This document shows, piece after piece, positions 8,983-21,074 of a stretch of 64,000 bases of DNA. The position numbers were made by a program, and so were the translations under genes. Within the stretch, counting starts at the first letter, position 1, and each line of letters starts with the position of its first letter. The notes under the pieces were generated by a model. The model did not search any database. It was not told the DNA's origin and saw nothing but the letters and a program-made list of their open reading frames with translations. The DNA lies in NCBI RefSeq assembly GCF_001552735.1, contig NZ_BCRT01000011.1, forward strand, positions 1 to 64,000. The letters are read 5' to 3'. Origin of the DNA: Sanguibacter suarezii NBRC 16159. Its GTDB lineage: Bacteria; Actinomycetota; Actinomycetes; Actinomycetales; Cellulomonadaceae.

Positions 8983-10374
8983 ATGGATCTGTTCGACGCC
9001 ACGACGCAGGCGACCAGCGGCGTCCCCAGCGTCGGGACGAGCTCTCCCCTCGCGGTGCGCATGCGTCCCGCCTCCTTGGCCGAGGTCGCCGGGCAGGCGC
9101 ACCTGCTGGTGCCGGGCTCGCCGCTGCGCCGTCTCGTGGAGCCCGCGGAGGAGTCGTCGCGCCGTGCGGCGCCCGGATCGGTCATCCTGTGGGGCCCGCC
9201 GGGGACCGGGAAGACCACCCTCGCCTACCTCATCGCCGCCAGCTCGGGCCGGCGGTTCGTCGAGCTGTCCGCGGTCACCGCGGGGGTCAAGGACGTCCGC
9301 GCGGTCATCGAGGACGCCCGGCGGCGCCTGGCCACCGGCGGCGCCGAGACGGTCCTGTTCATCGACGAGGTGCACCGCTTCTCCAAGTCCCAGCAGGACG
9401 CCCTGCTGCCGAGCGTGGAGAACCGCTGGGTCACTCTCGTGGCCGCGACCACGGAGAACCCGAGCTTCTCGGTCAACTCCCCGCTGCTGTCCCGGTCCTT
9501 GCTGCTCACCCTGCAGCCGCTCACAGTGGAGGACGTGCGCACCCTCGTGGAGCGCGCCGTCGCCGACGAGCGCGGCCTGGCCGGCACCGTCACCCTGGCC
9601 GACGACGCGATGGACCACCTGCTGCGCCTGGCCGGCGGCGATGCCCGCAAGGCCCTGACGATCCTGGAGGCCGCGGCCGGAGCCGCACTGTCCGGAGGGT
9701 CCGACGACGACGCGGACACCGAGGAGACCAGTGAGCCGGTCGTGCTCGACCTGGCGACGATGGAGCGGGCCATCGACGTCGCCGCGGTGCGCTACGACCG
9801 TGACGGGGACCAGCACTACGACGTCATCAGCGCCTTCATCAAGTCCATGCGCGGGTCGGACGTGGACGCGGCGATCCACTACCTCGCCCGGATGATCGCG
9901 GCGGGGGAGGACCCGCGGTTCATCGCGCGACGGATCGTCATCTCGGCAGCGGAGGACGTCGGCATGGCTGACCCGTCCGCGCTGCAGACGGCGACGGCCG
10001 CGGCTACCGCGGTCGCCCTCATCGGGATGCCCGAGGCGCGGATCATCCTCGCCGAGGCGGTCGTGCACATCACCACCGCGCCCAAGTCCAACGCCGCCTA
10101 CCTGGCCATCGACGCTGCTCTGGCCGACGTGCGCGCGGGCAAGGCCGGGACGGTGCCGGCGCACCTGCGTGATGCCCACTACTCCGGGGCAAAGACGATC
10201 GGGCACGGGCAGGGCTACCAGTACGCCCACGACGCCCCGCACGCGGTCGCCGCCCAGCAGTACCTGCCCGACGAGCTCGTCGGGTCGCGCTACTACCGCC
10301 CGAGCGACCGCGGGTACGAGCGGGCCGTGACCGAGCGGATGGACAAGATCCGCGCCATCCTGCGCGGGGACTAG
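8983..10374 (+). CDS. rarA: Replication-associated recombination protein A (AAA+ ATPase)
   Basis: 463 aa AAA+ ATPase of the RarA/MgsA/WRNIP1 family, which acts at stalled replication forks and resembles clamp-loader subunits. It has Walker [10 protein letters not shown] near residue 71, Walker B FIDEVHRF near 126, sensor-1 AATTENPS near 153, and the C-terminal tetramerisation domain with [18 protein letters not shown] and the family end motif [11 protein letters not shown]. An acidic linker (about residues 233-248) is slightly longer than usual. Start ATG 8983 is supported by the -10 six nt upstream. rpsD follows. Confidence 0.93.
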   Translation: MDLFDATTQATSGVPSVGTSSPLAVRMRPASLAEVAGQAHLLVPGSPLRRLVEPAEESSRRAAPGSVILWGPPGTGKTTLAYLIAASSGRRFVELSAVTAGVKDVRAVIEDARRRLATGGAETVLFIDEVHRFSKSQQDALLPSVENRWVTLVAATTENPSFSVNSPLLSRSLLLTLQPLTVEDVRTLVERAVADERGLAGTVTLADDAMDHLLRLAGGDARKALTILEAAAGAALSGGSDDDADTEETSEPVVLDLATMERAIDVAAVRYDRDGDQHYDVISAFIKSMRGSDVDAAIHYLARMIAAGEDPRFIARRIVISAAEDVGMADPSALQTATAAATAVALIGMPEARIILAEAVVHITTAPKSNAAYLAIDAALADVRAGKAGTVPAHLRDAHYSGAKTIGHGQGYQYAHDAPHAVAAQQYLPDELVGSRYYRPSDRGYERAVTERMDKIRAILRGD

Positions 10375-10386
10375 CCGCATCGATGC

Positions 10387-10392
10387 TAGAAT
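10387..10392 (+). promoter_or_regulatory. -10 element for rpsD
   Basis: A TAGAAT hexamer lies 13 nt after the rarA stop and would give a leader of about 150 nt before rpsD. The leader contains complementary GC-rich segments around 10440-10510 and could be an autogenous S4 regulatory site, but I cannot match it to a known rpsD leader. Confidence 0.5.
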
Positions 10393-10548
10393 TCTCAGGT
10401 TGCCTTCACTGGTGACCACTGGGACCTCGGCCCTGTGAGCGGGACCCGCGTCGTACGACGCCCGGCCCGTTCCGTCGGCTGGTCCCGCATCCCACGCGAC
10501 CCGCGTGAGGTATGCGACGTCAATCACGACAGGAATGGACGACTTTTT

Positions 10549-11175
10549 ATGTCTTCTGTGACCCGTTCGCGCCGCCAGGTTCGCCTGAGCCGCGCGCTGG
10601 GCATTGCGCTCACCCCGAAGGCCGTCAAGCACTTCGAGAAGCGCCCCTACCCCCCGGGCGAGCACGGCCGCGCCCGTCGCCGCACCGAGTCGGACTACGC
10701 GGTCCGTCTTCGTGAGAAGCAGCGTCTTCGCGCCCAGTACGGCCTCCGCGAGAAGCAGATGGCCCGTGCCTTCGAAGAGGCTCGCAAGGCTCCGGGTCTG
10801 ACCGGTGAGGCTCTCGTCGAGATCCTCGAGGTCCGTCTCGACGCCCTCGTGCTGCGTGCCGGCTTCGCCCGCACCACGCTCCAGGCTCGCCAGGCCGTGG
10901 TTCACCGCCACATCCTCGTCGACGGCAAGATCGTCGACCGCCCCTCGTTCAAGGTGAAGCCGGGCCAGACGGTCCAGGTCAAGCCGAAGAGCCAGGCCAC
11001 GGTCCCGTTCCAGGTCGCCGCCGCCGGTGCGCACCGCGACGTCCTGCCGGCCGTCCCGCCGTACCTGAACGTCCAGCTCGAGAAGCTGTCCTTCACGCTG
11101 GTGCGTTCCCCCAAGCGCGCTGAGGTCCCGGTCACCGCCGAGGTCCAGCTCGTCGTCGAGCACTACTCGCGCTGA
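10549..11175 (+). CDS. rpsD: 30S ribosomal protein S4
   Basis: 208 aa primary 16S rRNA-binding protein of the small subunit. It contains the S4 N-terminal domain (SRALGIALTPKAVKHFEKRP) and the S4 RNA-binding fold (LEVRLDALVLRAGFARTTLQ). ATG 10549 matches the family N-terminus MSSVTRSRRQ and follows AGGAATGG. The frame stays open upstream to 10435, but that part reads as untranslated leader. In many bacteria rpsD belongs to the rpsM-K-D-rpoA operon; here it stands alone between rarA and a strong terminator. Confidence 0.97.
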   Translation: MSSVTRSRRQVRLSRALGIALTPKAVKHFEKRPYPPGEHGRARRRTESDYAVRLREKQRLRAQYGLREKQMARAFEEARKAPGLTGEALVEILEVRLDALVLRAGFARTTLQARQAVVHRHILVDGKIVDRPSFKVKPGQTVQVKPKSQATVPFQVAAAGAHRDVLPAVPPYLNVQLEKLSFTLVRSPKRAEVPVTAEVQLVVEHYSR

Positions 11176-11198
11176 TCAGCTTCTGATCTGCCTCCAGG

Positions 11199-11237
11199 AC
11201 GCCCCGTCCGCAGCGCTGCTGCGGGCGGGGCGTTCTT
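11199..11237 (+). terminator. Intrinsic terminator after rpsD
   Basis: A near-perfect GC stem-loop (ACGCCCCGTCCGCAGC pairing with GCTGCGGGCGGGGCGT) is followed by TTCTT, 23 nt after the rpsD stop. It is the most canonical intrinsic terminator in the window. Confidence 0.9.
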
Positions 11238-11373
11238 GTGTGCGGGTAGTCTCGTCCCCAGTGCCTTCTCCGCCCGGTGCGGAGCAAGGCTGCCTGACGT
11301 CCGCAGAGCGCCGCCAATGGCCGTGCTCACGGGGTCGGGGTCGACTTTGGTGTCTATGGCAAGGAGCGCGACA

Positions 11374-11754
11374 GTGGTCGGAGATATTGCGGGACTCATC
11401 GCGGCGGTCGCCTTCGTGGCGCTGGTCGGACTCGTCGCTGTGCCGTTGGTCAAGCTGGGCAAGGTGTTCGACACCACGACGCAGTCGATCAAGGACCTCA
11501 CCGAGCACACCGTGCCGATCCTCGACGAGTCGGCACAGACCGTGGCCAGCACCAACACCCAGCTCGTCAAGGTCGACACCATCACCACCGCCGCTGCGGA
11601 GGTGAGCCAGAACGTCTCCGCGCTCACCGGGCTGTACGCCGCCACCTTCGGCGCCCCCCTGGTCAAGGTCGCGGCCTTCTCCTACGGCGTGCGCAAGGCC
11701 TTCGGCCAGGCGACCTCCCGGGTGCGCGACGGCGCAGGCAGGAAGGCCCACTGA
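11374..11754 (+). CDS. DUF948 domain-containing protein
   Basis: 126 aa. One N-terminal TM segment (DIAGLIAAVAFVALVGLVAVPLV) is followed by an amphipathic helical region (KVFDTTTQSIKDLTEHTVPILDE...) characteristic of DUF948. GTG 11374 is chosen because a perfect AAGGAG (11361-11366) lies 7 nt before it; ATG 11356 and earlier starts lack such a signal. Its stop overlaps the next ATG by one base. In actinobacteria this pair commonly precedes alaS. Function unknown, presumably envelope-associated. Confidence 0.8.
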   Translation: MVGDIAGLIAAVAFVALVGLVAVPLVKLGKVFDTTTQSIKDLTEHTVPILDESAQTVASTNTQLVKVDTITTAAAEVSQNVSALTGLYAATFGAPLVKVAAFSYGVRKAFGQATSRVRDGAGRKAH

Positions 11755-12146
11755 TGGCCCGCCTGTTCTGGGTCGGCACGGGCGTCGTCCTGACGGTCGT
11801 GGTCGTGGTCAAGGGACGTCAGGTCATCCGTCAGTACGCACCCGCGGCCGTCGTGGACCGCGCCTCAGCGACCGCCACGGCCACCGGCTCCGCCCTGTCC
11901 GAGGCTGCCGGCCACTTCATGGCAGACTTCCGCGCCGCCCGTGACGAGCGCGCGGCCCAGCTCGCAGACGCGCTCCTGGCCACGACCCAAGGGTCCGTGG
12001 AGGACCTGCAGGCCCGCCGCGACGCCTATGACTCAGCGCCCGGGCGCAGCGCGGGACGGCACTCCAGCGAGGCCGCCACCCGCGCCCGCTACGCCGCGAT
12101 CGACGACGACGACTCCGTCGACGACGAGCTCGGCTACTCCTTCTGA
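11754..12146 (+). CDS. Small membrane-anchored protein of unknown function
   Basis: 130 aa with one N-terminal hydrophobic segment (WVGTGVVLTVVVVVKG), a polar Ala/Arg-rich helix and an acidic tail ending DELGYSF. It is translationally coupled to the DUF948 gene by a 1-bp stop/start overlap (TGATG). A similar gene often sits in this position before alaS in actinobacteria (possibly DUF6167, from memory). Function unknown. Confidence 0.7.
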   Translation: MARLFWVGTGVVLTVVVVVKGRQVIRQYAPAAVVDRASATATATGSALSEAAGHFMADFRAARDERAAQLADALLATTQGSVEDLQARRDAYDSAPGRSAGRHSSEAATRARYAAIDDDDSVDDELGYSF

Positions 12147-12170
12147 CCATGTCGGGTGCTGCGTCCGACT

Positions 12171-12176
12171 AAGATT
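12171..12176 (+). promoter_or_regulatory. Candidate -10 for alaS
   Basis: TAAGAT lies 25 nt after the preceding stop and 110 nt before the alaS ATG, in the only non-coding gap of this stretch. No clear -35 is visible. Confidence 0.4.
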
Positions 12177-12286
12177 GAGTCGCGCCTCCGCCCTGCCGAG
12201 GTGCCACCCAGAGCGTCGTCCGCTGCGTCATCCGCGGCGCGGCGCCCGCACCGCCTTTCCCATCACCGCCTTCGATAGAGGACATC

Positions 12287-14976
<2,690 letters not shown>

Positions 14977-14980
<4 letters not shown>

Positions 14981-15471
14981 GCGACGCGCTCGAGCGCGGT
15001 CCGCGGCTGTGCATCGACGTCGGGAGCGTGCGGGTCGGGGTCGCGGTGAGCGACCCCGACGGGCTCGTCGCCACGCCCGTGGAGACGCTGGCCCGGGACA
15101 TGGTCACGGCGGAGAAGAACCCCGCCGCTGTGCCCACGGACGTCGCGCAGATTGCGACCGAGGTGCACGAACGAGGTGTCAAAGTTGTGTACGTCGGTCT
15201 TCCGCGCCATCTTTCTGGCGCAGAGGGCTCGGCTTCTGCCAGTGCGCGGGCGTACGCTGGTGCTTTGGCCCGGATCATCGACCCCGTCCCGGTGCATCTG
15301 GTCGACGAACGCATGAGCACGGTGAGTGCCCACCAGGCACTGCACGCCTCGGGTCGAGCGGGGCGCAAGCACCGTGCGGTGATCGACCAGGTCGCCGCCG
15401 TGGTGATCTTGCAGTCGGCTCTCGAACGCGAGCGGGCCAGCGGTGGTCGCGCCGGGGAGCTGGTCACCTGA
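14977..15471 (+). CDS. ruvX: YqgF/RuvX family putative Holliday junction resolvase
   Basis: 164 aa RNase H-fold protein implicated in 16S rRNA 5'-end processing and/or Holliday junction resolution. The acidic motif is seen in CIDVGSVRVGVAVSDPDG near the N-terminus, followed by VYVGLPRHLSGAEGS and VDERMST. A small insertion (EKNPAAVPTD) precedes the second strand region. ATG overlaps the alaS stop, implying translational coupling. The alaS-ruvX-mltG order is conserved in actinobacteria. Confidence 0.9.
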
Positions 15472-15588
15472 CGTGACATCCTGCGACGAGGCGTCGCGGA
15501 TGTGTTCTTGACCAGGCTTGTGCAGTAGGTTGTGGCATTGTCCGCGCGGCGCAACGACGACCATGATGAGTGTGGAGGCTCCAGACCG

Positions 15589-16770
15589 GTGAACGATCTC
15601 TTCGAGGGCCCGACACGCATCGAGCGGCCTGATGACGAACAGCAGCTCTCTCGCAGCGAGAAGCGAGAGCTGCGAGCCGCGCGCAAGCGGGCCGCCCAGC
15701 GCCGCCGCCGCGCACTCATCAGCGTGCTCATCGCCGTCGTGCTCGTCGGGGCGGGTGGGTACTTCGTCTGGACCAAGGGCACCGCGTTCTTCGACAGCTT
15801 CGACCTCTTCGGTTCCGAGCCCGTCGACGAGATCGTCGACTACCCCGGCCCGGGCACCGGCTCGGTCCAGGTGACAGTGGCGACAGGTGCCGCCGGGTCA
15901 CAGATCGGTGAGGTCCTCACCGAGGCTGGTGTGGTGGCCTCCACCAAGGCCTTCGTCGCCGCGTACACTGCCAACCCGCAGGCCGGGTCGATCCAGCCGG
16001 GAACGTACAACCTCTTCAAGTCGATGAAGGCCTCCGACGCGGTCACCGCGCTGCTGGACTCGGCGAACCGGGCCGACTTCATCGTCGAGATCCCGAACGG
16101 CTTCGACAAGGCCAAGGCCATCGCCCGGATCGTCAAGGTGACCGGCTTCTCCGAGGCTGACGTCACCGCCGCGATGAACGACGCCGCGGCCATCGGGCTG
16201 CCGGCCGAGGCCGGTGGCAACGCCGAGGGCTGGCTCGCTCCGGCGCGCTACGAGTTCGCCCTGGACGCGACGCCCACCCAGATGATCGCCCAGATGGTGG
16301 CGGGGACCGTCGCGACCCTCGACTCCCTGGCTGTCCCGGTCGAGAACCGGCAGACGCTGCTCACCACCGCCTCCATCGTCGAGAAGGAAGCGGGCACGGA
16401 CGAGGACCGACCACTCATGGCCTCGGTGATCGCGAACCGGCTCGCGATCGACATGAAGCTGCAGATGGATGCGACGCTGCACTACGTCATCGGCGGATCC
16501 GATGACGCGAGCACCTCGAGCGCCGACCTGGAGTACGACAGCCCGTACAACACGTACAAGAACGCCGGTCTTCCGCCGGGACCCATCGCGTCGCCCTCGG
16601 TCGCCTCCCTGCAGGCGGTCCTCACGCCCGCGGACACCGAGTACCTCTACTGGGTGGCGGTCGACCCGGTGAACAAGGTGACGAAGTTCGCCGAGACGTG
16701 GGCAGAGCACCAGGAGAACAGGAAGCTCTACGACGCGTGGCGCGAGGCGCACAACGCGGACAAGGAGTGA
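15589..16770 (+). CDS. mltG: Endolytic murein transglycosylase
   Basis: 393 aa single-pass membrane enzyme that cleaves nascent peptidoglycan strands. It has a short cytoplasmic N-terminus rich in Arg/Lys, a TM segment (ALISVLIAVVLVGAGGYFVW), a LysM-like region, and the YceG catalytic domain with TASIVEKEAG (catalytic Glu) and the terminal YNTYKNAGLPPGPIASPS signature. GTG 15589 is preferred because GGAGG (15574-15578) lies 10 nt upstream; an in-frame GTG at 15532 has no such site. The stop overlaps the aroE start. Confidence 0.93.
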   Translation: MNDLFEGPTRIERPDDEQQLSRSEKRELRAARKRAAQRRRRALISVLIAVVLVGAGGYFVWTKGTAFFDSFDLFGSEPVDEIVDYPGPGTGSVQVTVATGAAGSQIGEVLTEAGVVASTKAFVAAYTANPQAGSIQPGTYNLFKSMKASDAVTALLDSANRADFIVEIPNGFDKAKAIARIVKVTGFSEADVTAAMNDAAAIGLPAEAGGNAEGWLAPARYEFALDATPTQMIAQMVAGTVATLDSLAVPVENRQTLLTTASIVEKEAGTDEDRPLMASVIANRLAIDMKLQMDATLHYVIGGSDDASTSSADLEYDSPYNTYKNAGLPPGPIASPSVASLQAVLTPADTEYLYWVAVDPVNKVTKFAETWAEHQENRKLYDAWREAHNADKE

Positions 16771-17714
16771 CTCCGGTCGAAGCCGGCGCTGGCGCGCTGG
16801 TGGCAGTCAGGCGCGCCGCGGTGCTCGGTCACCCGATCGGCCACTCGCTCTCCCCGGTGCTGCACCGGGCGGCCTATGCCGCGCTCGGCCTGACCGGGTG
16901 GGAGTACAGCGCGCTCGACGTCACCGAGGAGACGCTGGCGGAGGTCGTCGGGGGGCTCGACGACTCCTGGGCCGGGTTGAGCCTGACCATGCCGCTCAAG
17001 CAGACCATCATCGGGATGCTCGACCACATCGAACCTCTCGCTGAGGTGACCGGGGCGGTGAACACCGTGGTGTTCTCCGGGACCGGGGGCGGGCGGACGC
17101 TCGTGGGTACCAACACCGACGTCTATGGCCTGGTCACTGCGCTGGGCGAAGGATTCACCGCGCCCGATGCCTCGTCGGCTGATGTCACCGGCGTCGAGGC
17201 GCTGCGGGCGGCTGTCCGCCGCGGCGCGGTGGTGCTGGGAGCCGGTGCCACGGCGTCGTCCACGTTGGCGGCGCTGGCCGAGCTGGGGCAGGCATCGGCG
17301 AACGTCTATGTTCGCTCTCTCGGGCGGACCGGGGACCTGCAGCGGGCCGCGCACCGGATGGGAGTGAGCCCGCGTTTCCACACCATCGACGGTGCCGCGC
17401 GCGCGATGCTCACCGCAGGGGTCGTCGTCTCCACGTTGCCCGCCCACGGGGCGGACGCCGTCGCCGGGGAGCTCACCGGGCTGCTCGCAGACCGCGTGCC
17501 GGGGGAGTCTGCGCTGCACGGCGTGCTGCTCGACGTCAGCTACGAACCTCGCACGACGGCGCTGTCGGCCGCGTGGCGGGCCGGTGGCGGGGCGGTCGTC
17601 GGCGGGCAGCGGATGCTGCTGCACCAGGCCGTCGAGCAGGTGCGCCTCATGACCGGGCGCATCGCCCCGGTCCAGGCGATGTCCGACGCGCTCGACCGCG
17701 CCCTGGCATCCTGA
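16767..17714 (+). CDS. aroE: Shikimate dehydrogenase
   Basis: 315 aa NADPH-dependent enzyme converting 3-dehydroshikimate to shikimate. The substrate motif is VLGHPIGHSLSPVLHRAAY, the catalytic Lys lies in LTMPLKQTII, NTD follows GAVNTVVF, and a nucleotide-binding loop is seen at VVLGAGATASSTLAAL. GTG 16767 forms a GTGA overlap with the mltG stop and places the family N-terminus correctly. The other aro genes are 16 kb downstream; in relatives they would follow almost directly, so the pilus island separates them. Confidence 0.92.
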   Translation: MTPVEAGAGALVAVRRAAVLGHPIGHSLSPVLHRAAYAALGLTGWEYSALDVTEETLAEVVGGLDDSWAGLSLTMPLKQTIIGMLDHIEPLAEVTGAVNTVVFSGTGGGRTLVGTNTDVYGLVTALGEGFTAPDASSADVTGVEALRAAVRRGAVVLGAGATASSTLAALAELGQASANVYVRSLGRTGDLQRAAHRMGVSPRFHTIDGAARAMLTAGVVVSTLPAHGADAVAGELTGLLADRVPGESALHGVLLDVSYEPRTTALSAAWRAGGGAVVGGQRMLLHQAVEQVRLMTGRIAPVQAMSDALDRALAS

Positions 17715-17735
17715 GCGAACTTCATCCTCGTCACG

Positions 17736-17764
17736 CTCACCTTCGGCGACGGTTCTGCCGATAA
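17736..17764 (+). promoter_or_regulatory. FliA/WhiG-like promoter upstream of pilB
   Basis: CTCACC (17736-17741), a 15-nt spacer, then an exact GCCGATAA (17757-17764), 71 nt before the pilB ATG. It matches the sigma-28-class pattern (-35 CTCA/TAAA, -10 GCCGATAA). Confidence 0.7.
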
Positions 17765-17835
17765 CTCCTCGGACGATTGAATCTCGCTGCACGCCCCTGT
17801 CCGCGGTGGTGCGCAGCGGTCGGTGAGGGGAATCC

Positions 17836-19509
17836 ATGAAGCAGCTCGGTGAGATCTTGCTCGAAGAGGGTCTGGTGAGCGAGGCGCAGCTGATGGCCGC
17901 GCTCGACGAACAGATCATCCGCGGCACCAGCCTGGGGCGCGTCCTGGTGGAGCTGGGAGTGCTCTCCGAAGGGCAGCTCGTCTCGGCGCTGGCCGCTCAG
18001 GTGGGCATGCAGTTCGTGGACCTGGACGTGTTCCCGGTGGACCGGAACGCGGTGACCCGTCTCAACGGGTCCGTGTGCCGGCGGTACACGGTGCTGCCGA
18101 TCGCCTTCGAGGGGGACGCGATCGTCCTGGCGATGGCCGACCCGGGCAACGTGCTCGCCGTCGACGACGTGCGCTCGATGACCGGCATGCAGGTGCTGCC
18201 GGTGGTCGCCACGCACGAGGACCTGTCCCGGGCGATCGACCGCTACGTGCGCGCCGACGACGAGATGGACAACCTGACGAATGCCTTCGTGGAGGAAGGC
18301 CGCTTGGAGGACGTTGATCTGTCCAAGATCGGCGGATCGGTCGAGGACGACGCGCCGATCGTGCGCTACGTCAACCTCATCGTCACCCAGGCGATCACTG
18401 ACCGGGCCTCCGACATCCACATCGAGCCGGCCGAGCACGACCTGCGGGTGCGGTACCGGATCGACGGCGTGCTGCACGAGATGCAGCGGTCGCCCAAGAG
18501 CATCTCCGCCGGGGTCACCTCGCGCGTGAAGATCCTCTCCGACATCGACATCGCCGAGCGACGCAAGCCCCAGGACGGGCGCATGTCCGTGGTGCACAAC
18601 GGCCGCAAGATCGACCTGCGTGTGGCGACGCTGCCCACGGTGTGGGGCGAGAAGATCGTCATGCGCATCCTCGACAACTCCACCGCCAGCCTGGACCTGC
18701 GCGACCTCTCTTTCGGGGAGGAGAACTACGCGGTCTATTCGGAGGCGTACAACAAGCCGTACGGAATGATCCTTGTCACCGGGCCTACCGGTTCTGGGAA
18801 GTCGACAACTCTCTACGCCACGCTCAATGCCGTCTCCAAGCCCGAGATCAATGTCATCACGGTTGAAGATCCGGTTGAGTACCGTCTCGACGGCATCAAC
18901 CAGGTGCAGGTCAACCCCAAGGCAGGTTTGACCTTCGCTGGCGCGTTGCGCTCCATCCTGCGCTCGGACCCCGACGTCGTGCTTCTCGGCGAGATCCGCG
19001 ACCACGAGACCGCGCAGATCGCCATCGAGGCCGCGCTCACCGGTCACCTCGTGCTGTCCACTCTCCACACCAACGACGCGCCGTCCGCGGTGACCCGGTT
19101 GGTGGAGATGGGCATCGAACCCTTCCTTGTTGGGTCAGCTATCGACTGCATCGTCGCCCAGCGGCTGGCTCGCAAGCTCTGCGGCAAGTGCAAGGTGCCA
19201 TATGAGCCGGATGAGGTCGAGCTCATCGCCTCTCGCTTTCCGTGGGTGCCTGGGGAGCCCAAGCCGCAGCTCTACCGGACGGGCGGGTGCACCACCTGCT
19301 CGGGGACCGGGTATCGAGGGCGCCTGGCCCTCCACGAGGTCATGCGGGTCACCGAAGAAATCGAGCGCCACGCGGTCGCCGGGTCCTCTTCGGCAGAGAT
19401 CATGAAGACGGCGGTTGACCAGGGAATGCGTAGGCTGCGCGACGACGGCTGGATGAAGGTCGTCCAAGGGCAGACCTCGATCGAGGAGATCATGCGAGTG
19501 GTGGCTTAA
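17836..19509 (+). CDS. pilB: Type IV pilus assembly ATPase
   Basis: 557 aa GspE/PilB-type secretion ATPase that powers pilus extension at the cytoplasmic membrane. The N-terminal MshEN/T2SSE-N domain spans about residues 1-150. The ATPase core has Walker A GPTGSGKSTT near 316, the Asp box VITVEDPVEYRLDGINQVQVN, Walker B LRSDPDVVLLGEIRD and the His box HLVLSTLHTNDAPSAVTRL. Two CxxC pairs (CGKC near 450, CTTC near 485) form the usual zinc site. From about 18750 third codon positions become less GC-rich than in the flanking aro genes. It heads the pilus cluster. Confidence 0.95.
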   Translation: MKQLGEILLEEGLVSEAQLMAALDEQIIRGTSLGRVLVELGVLSEGQLVSALAAQVGMQFVDLDVFPVDRNAVTRLNGSVCRRYTVLPIAFEGDAIVLAMADPGNVLAVDDVRSMTGMQVLPVVATHEDLSRAIDRYVRADDEMDNLTNAFVEEGRLEDVDLSKIGGSVEDDAPIVRYVNLIVTQAITDRASDIHIEPAEHDLRVRYRIDGVLHEMQRSPKSISAGVTSRVKILSDIDIAERRKPQDGRMSVVHNGRKIDLRVATLPTVWGEKIVMRILDNSTASLDLRDLSFGEENYAVYSEAYNKPYGMILVTGPTGSGKSTTLYATLNAVSKPEINVITVEDPVEYRLDGINQVQVNPKAGLTFAGALRSILRSDPDVVLLGEIRDHETAQIAIEAALTGHLVLSTLHTNDAPSAVTRLVEMGIEPFLVGSAIDCIVAQRLARKLCGKCKVPYEPDEVELIASRFPWVPGEPKPQLYRTGGCTTCSGTGYRGRLALHEVMRVTEEIERHAVAGSSSAEIMKTAVDQGMRRLRDDGWMKVVQGQTSIEEIMRVVA

Positions 19510-19533
19510 GGTCCGCTGTCGCGGCGCCGATAA
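19505..19533 (+). promoter_or_regulatory. FliA/WhiG-like promoter upstream of pilT
   Basis: CTTAAG (19505-19510), 15-nt spacer, exact GCCGATAA (19526-19533), 47 nt before pilT. The -35 overlaps the end of pilB. Confidence 0.72.
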
Positions 19534-19580
19534 GAAGACGTCACATGAGCACTGTGGCTGTCGACGCGAGAGGCTGACCC

Positions 19581-21074
19581 ATGAGCGAGTCCACCCTGCC
19601 GGATGGTGCGGCACCGTTCGCCACCCGGCGAACCATGGCCGACCAGGCCGGACAGTGGCAGCCCCAGTCCGCGGCGGTCCAGCCGGCCCCGATCCAGGGC
19701 GCACCTCCCGCCGCAGGCACGCCGCAGCACCCGTCGCAGCGGGTTGCGACGTCTGACCTCATGGCGCTTCGAGCACAGCAGGCAGCGCCTGCTCCCGTGC
19801 GGGTGTCTGCCGTCGCTCCACAGCCGCAGGCTCCCGCAGCTCCCCAGCAGCACGCTGCGCCACCCCCTCCCGCTCAGCGTGCCCGTCCGGCGTCGGGCCA
19901 GGCCCGCATCGGCATGTCCCGTCAGGTCCAGGACAGCGACGTCGTGCTCGATGCGGTTCTCCGCGAGATGGTCGAGGCACGGGGTTCCGACCTCCACCTG
20001 ACCGTTGGTGCCCCGCCGATGGTGCGCCGAGACGGCTCGCTCTTTGCCCTCGATCAGCACGCACAGGTCACGCAGGAGAGTCTGCAGCGCACCCTCTATG
20101 CGATTCTCACCCAGAAGCAGCGCGAGAAGTTCGAGGCGAACCTCGAGCTCGACTTCTCGTATGCCGTCCGCGGCCTGGCACGCTTCCGCGTGAACTTCTA
20201 CCAGCAGCGTGAGTCCATCGGCGCAGCCTTCCGCGTGATTCCCTACGACATCAAGCCGCTCGAGGACCTCGGCATCCCTGCTGTGGTGGCTAACTTTGCG
20301 GGACTTCCGCGTGGGCTGGTCCTCGTGGCGGGGCCGACGGGGTCGGGAAAGTCCACGACGCTGGCGTCGATCGTCGACCTGGCGAACCGCACGCGCTCGG
20401 ACCACATCATGACGGTCGAGGACCCGATCGAGTTCTTGCACCGGCACAAGAAGTCCATCATCAACCAGCGTGAGGTCGGGTCCGACACCCACAGCTTCGC
20501 GAACGCTCTCAAGCACGTGCTGCGCCAGGACCCAGACATCATCCTCGTCGGCGAGATGCGTGACCTCGAGACCATCTCCGTCGCGCTCACCGCGGCCGAG
20601 ACCGGACACCTCGTCTTCGCAACCCTGCATACACAGGACGCAGCGCAGACGATCGACCGCATCATCGATGTCTTCCCGCCCGAGCAGCAGGGACAGGTCC
20701 GTACGCAGCTGGCCGGCGCGCTGCAGGGTGTGGTCTGTCAGACGCTGTGCAAGCGCGCCGACGGGCCCGGCCGTGCGGTCGCAACCGAAGTCATGATCGC
20801 GACACCGGCCATCCGCAACCTCATCCGTGAGGGCAAGACGCACCAGGTGTACTCGGCGATGCAGGCCGGGTCTCAGCAAGGCATGCACACGATGGACCAG
20901 CACCTCGCCGACCTGACCCGGGCAGGACGCATCTCCTACGAGACCGGCCTCGAGAAGTGCCAGCACATCACCGACTACAACCGGCTGACGGGGCGGGCGA
21001 CCGGTTCGACCGCTGGAGCTGGCCTCGCCAACGCGAACATGGGCGGTTCCAGCCACCAGAACAGGACAGTGTGA
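19581..21074 (+). CDS. pilT: Type IV pilus retraction ATPase PilT
   Basis: 497 aa, longer than the usual ~350-380 aa because of a ~120-residue N-terminal extension rich in Pro, Ala and Gln (predicted disordered). The core has VEARGSDLHLTVGAPP, Walker A GPTGSGKSTTLASI near residue 251, the Asp box MTVEDPIEFLH, Walker B RQDPDIILVGEMRDLET and the His box GHLVFATLHTQDAAQTIDRI, all diagnostic of PilT rather than PilB. It drives depolymerisation of the pilus and hence twitching or DNA uptake. It overlaps pilC by one ATGA. Confidence 0.95.
   Translation: MSESTLPDGAAPFATRRTMADQAGQWQPQSAAVQPAPIQGAPPAAGTPQHPSQRVATSDLMALRAQQAAPAPVRVSAVAPQPQAPAAPQQHAAPPPPAQRARPASGQARIGMSRQVQDSDVVLDAVLREMVEARGSDLHLTVGAPPMVRRDGSLFALDQHAQVTQESLQRTLYAILTQKQREKFEANLELDFSYAVRGLARFRVNFYQQRESIGAAFRVIPYDIKPLEDLGIPAVVANFAGLPRGLVLVAGPTGSGKSTTLASIVDLANRTRSDHIMTVEDPIEFLHRHKKSIINQREVGSDTHSFANALKHVLRQDPDIILVGEMRDLETISVALTAAETGHLVFATLHTQDAAQTIDRIIDVFPPEQQGQVRTQLAGALQGVVCQTLCKRADGPGRAVATEVMIATPAIRNLIREGKTHQVYSAMQAGSQQGMHTMDQHLADLTRAGRISYETGLEKCQHITDYNRLTGRATGSTAGAGLANANMGGSSHQNRTV

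Noticed and set aside
10435-10548. N-terminal extension of ribosomal protein S4
   Set aside because: Family proteins start at MSSVTRSRRQ; the extra residues have no similarity and the ribosome-binding site is at 10530.
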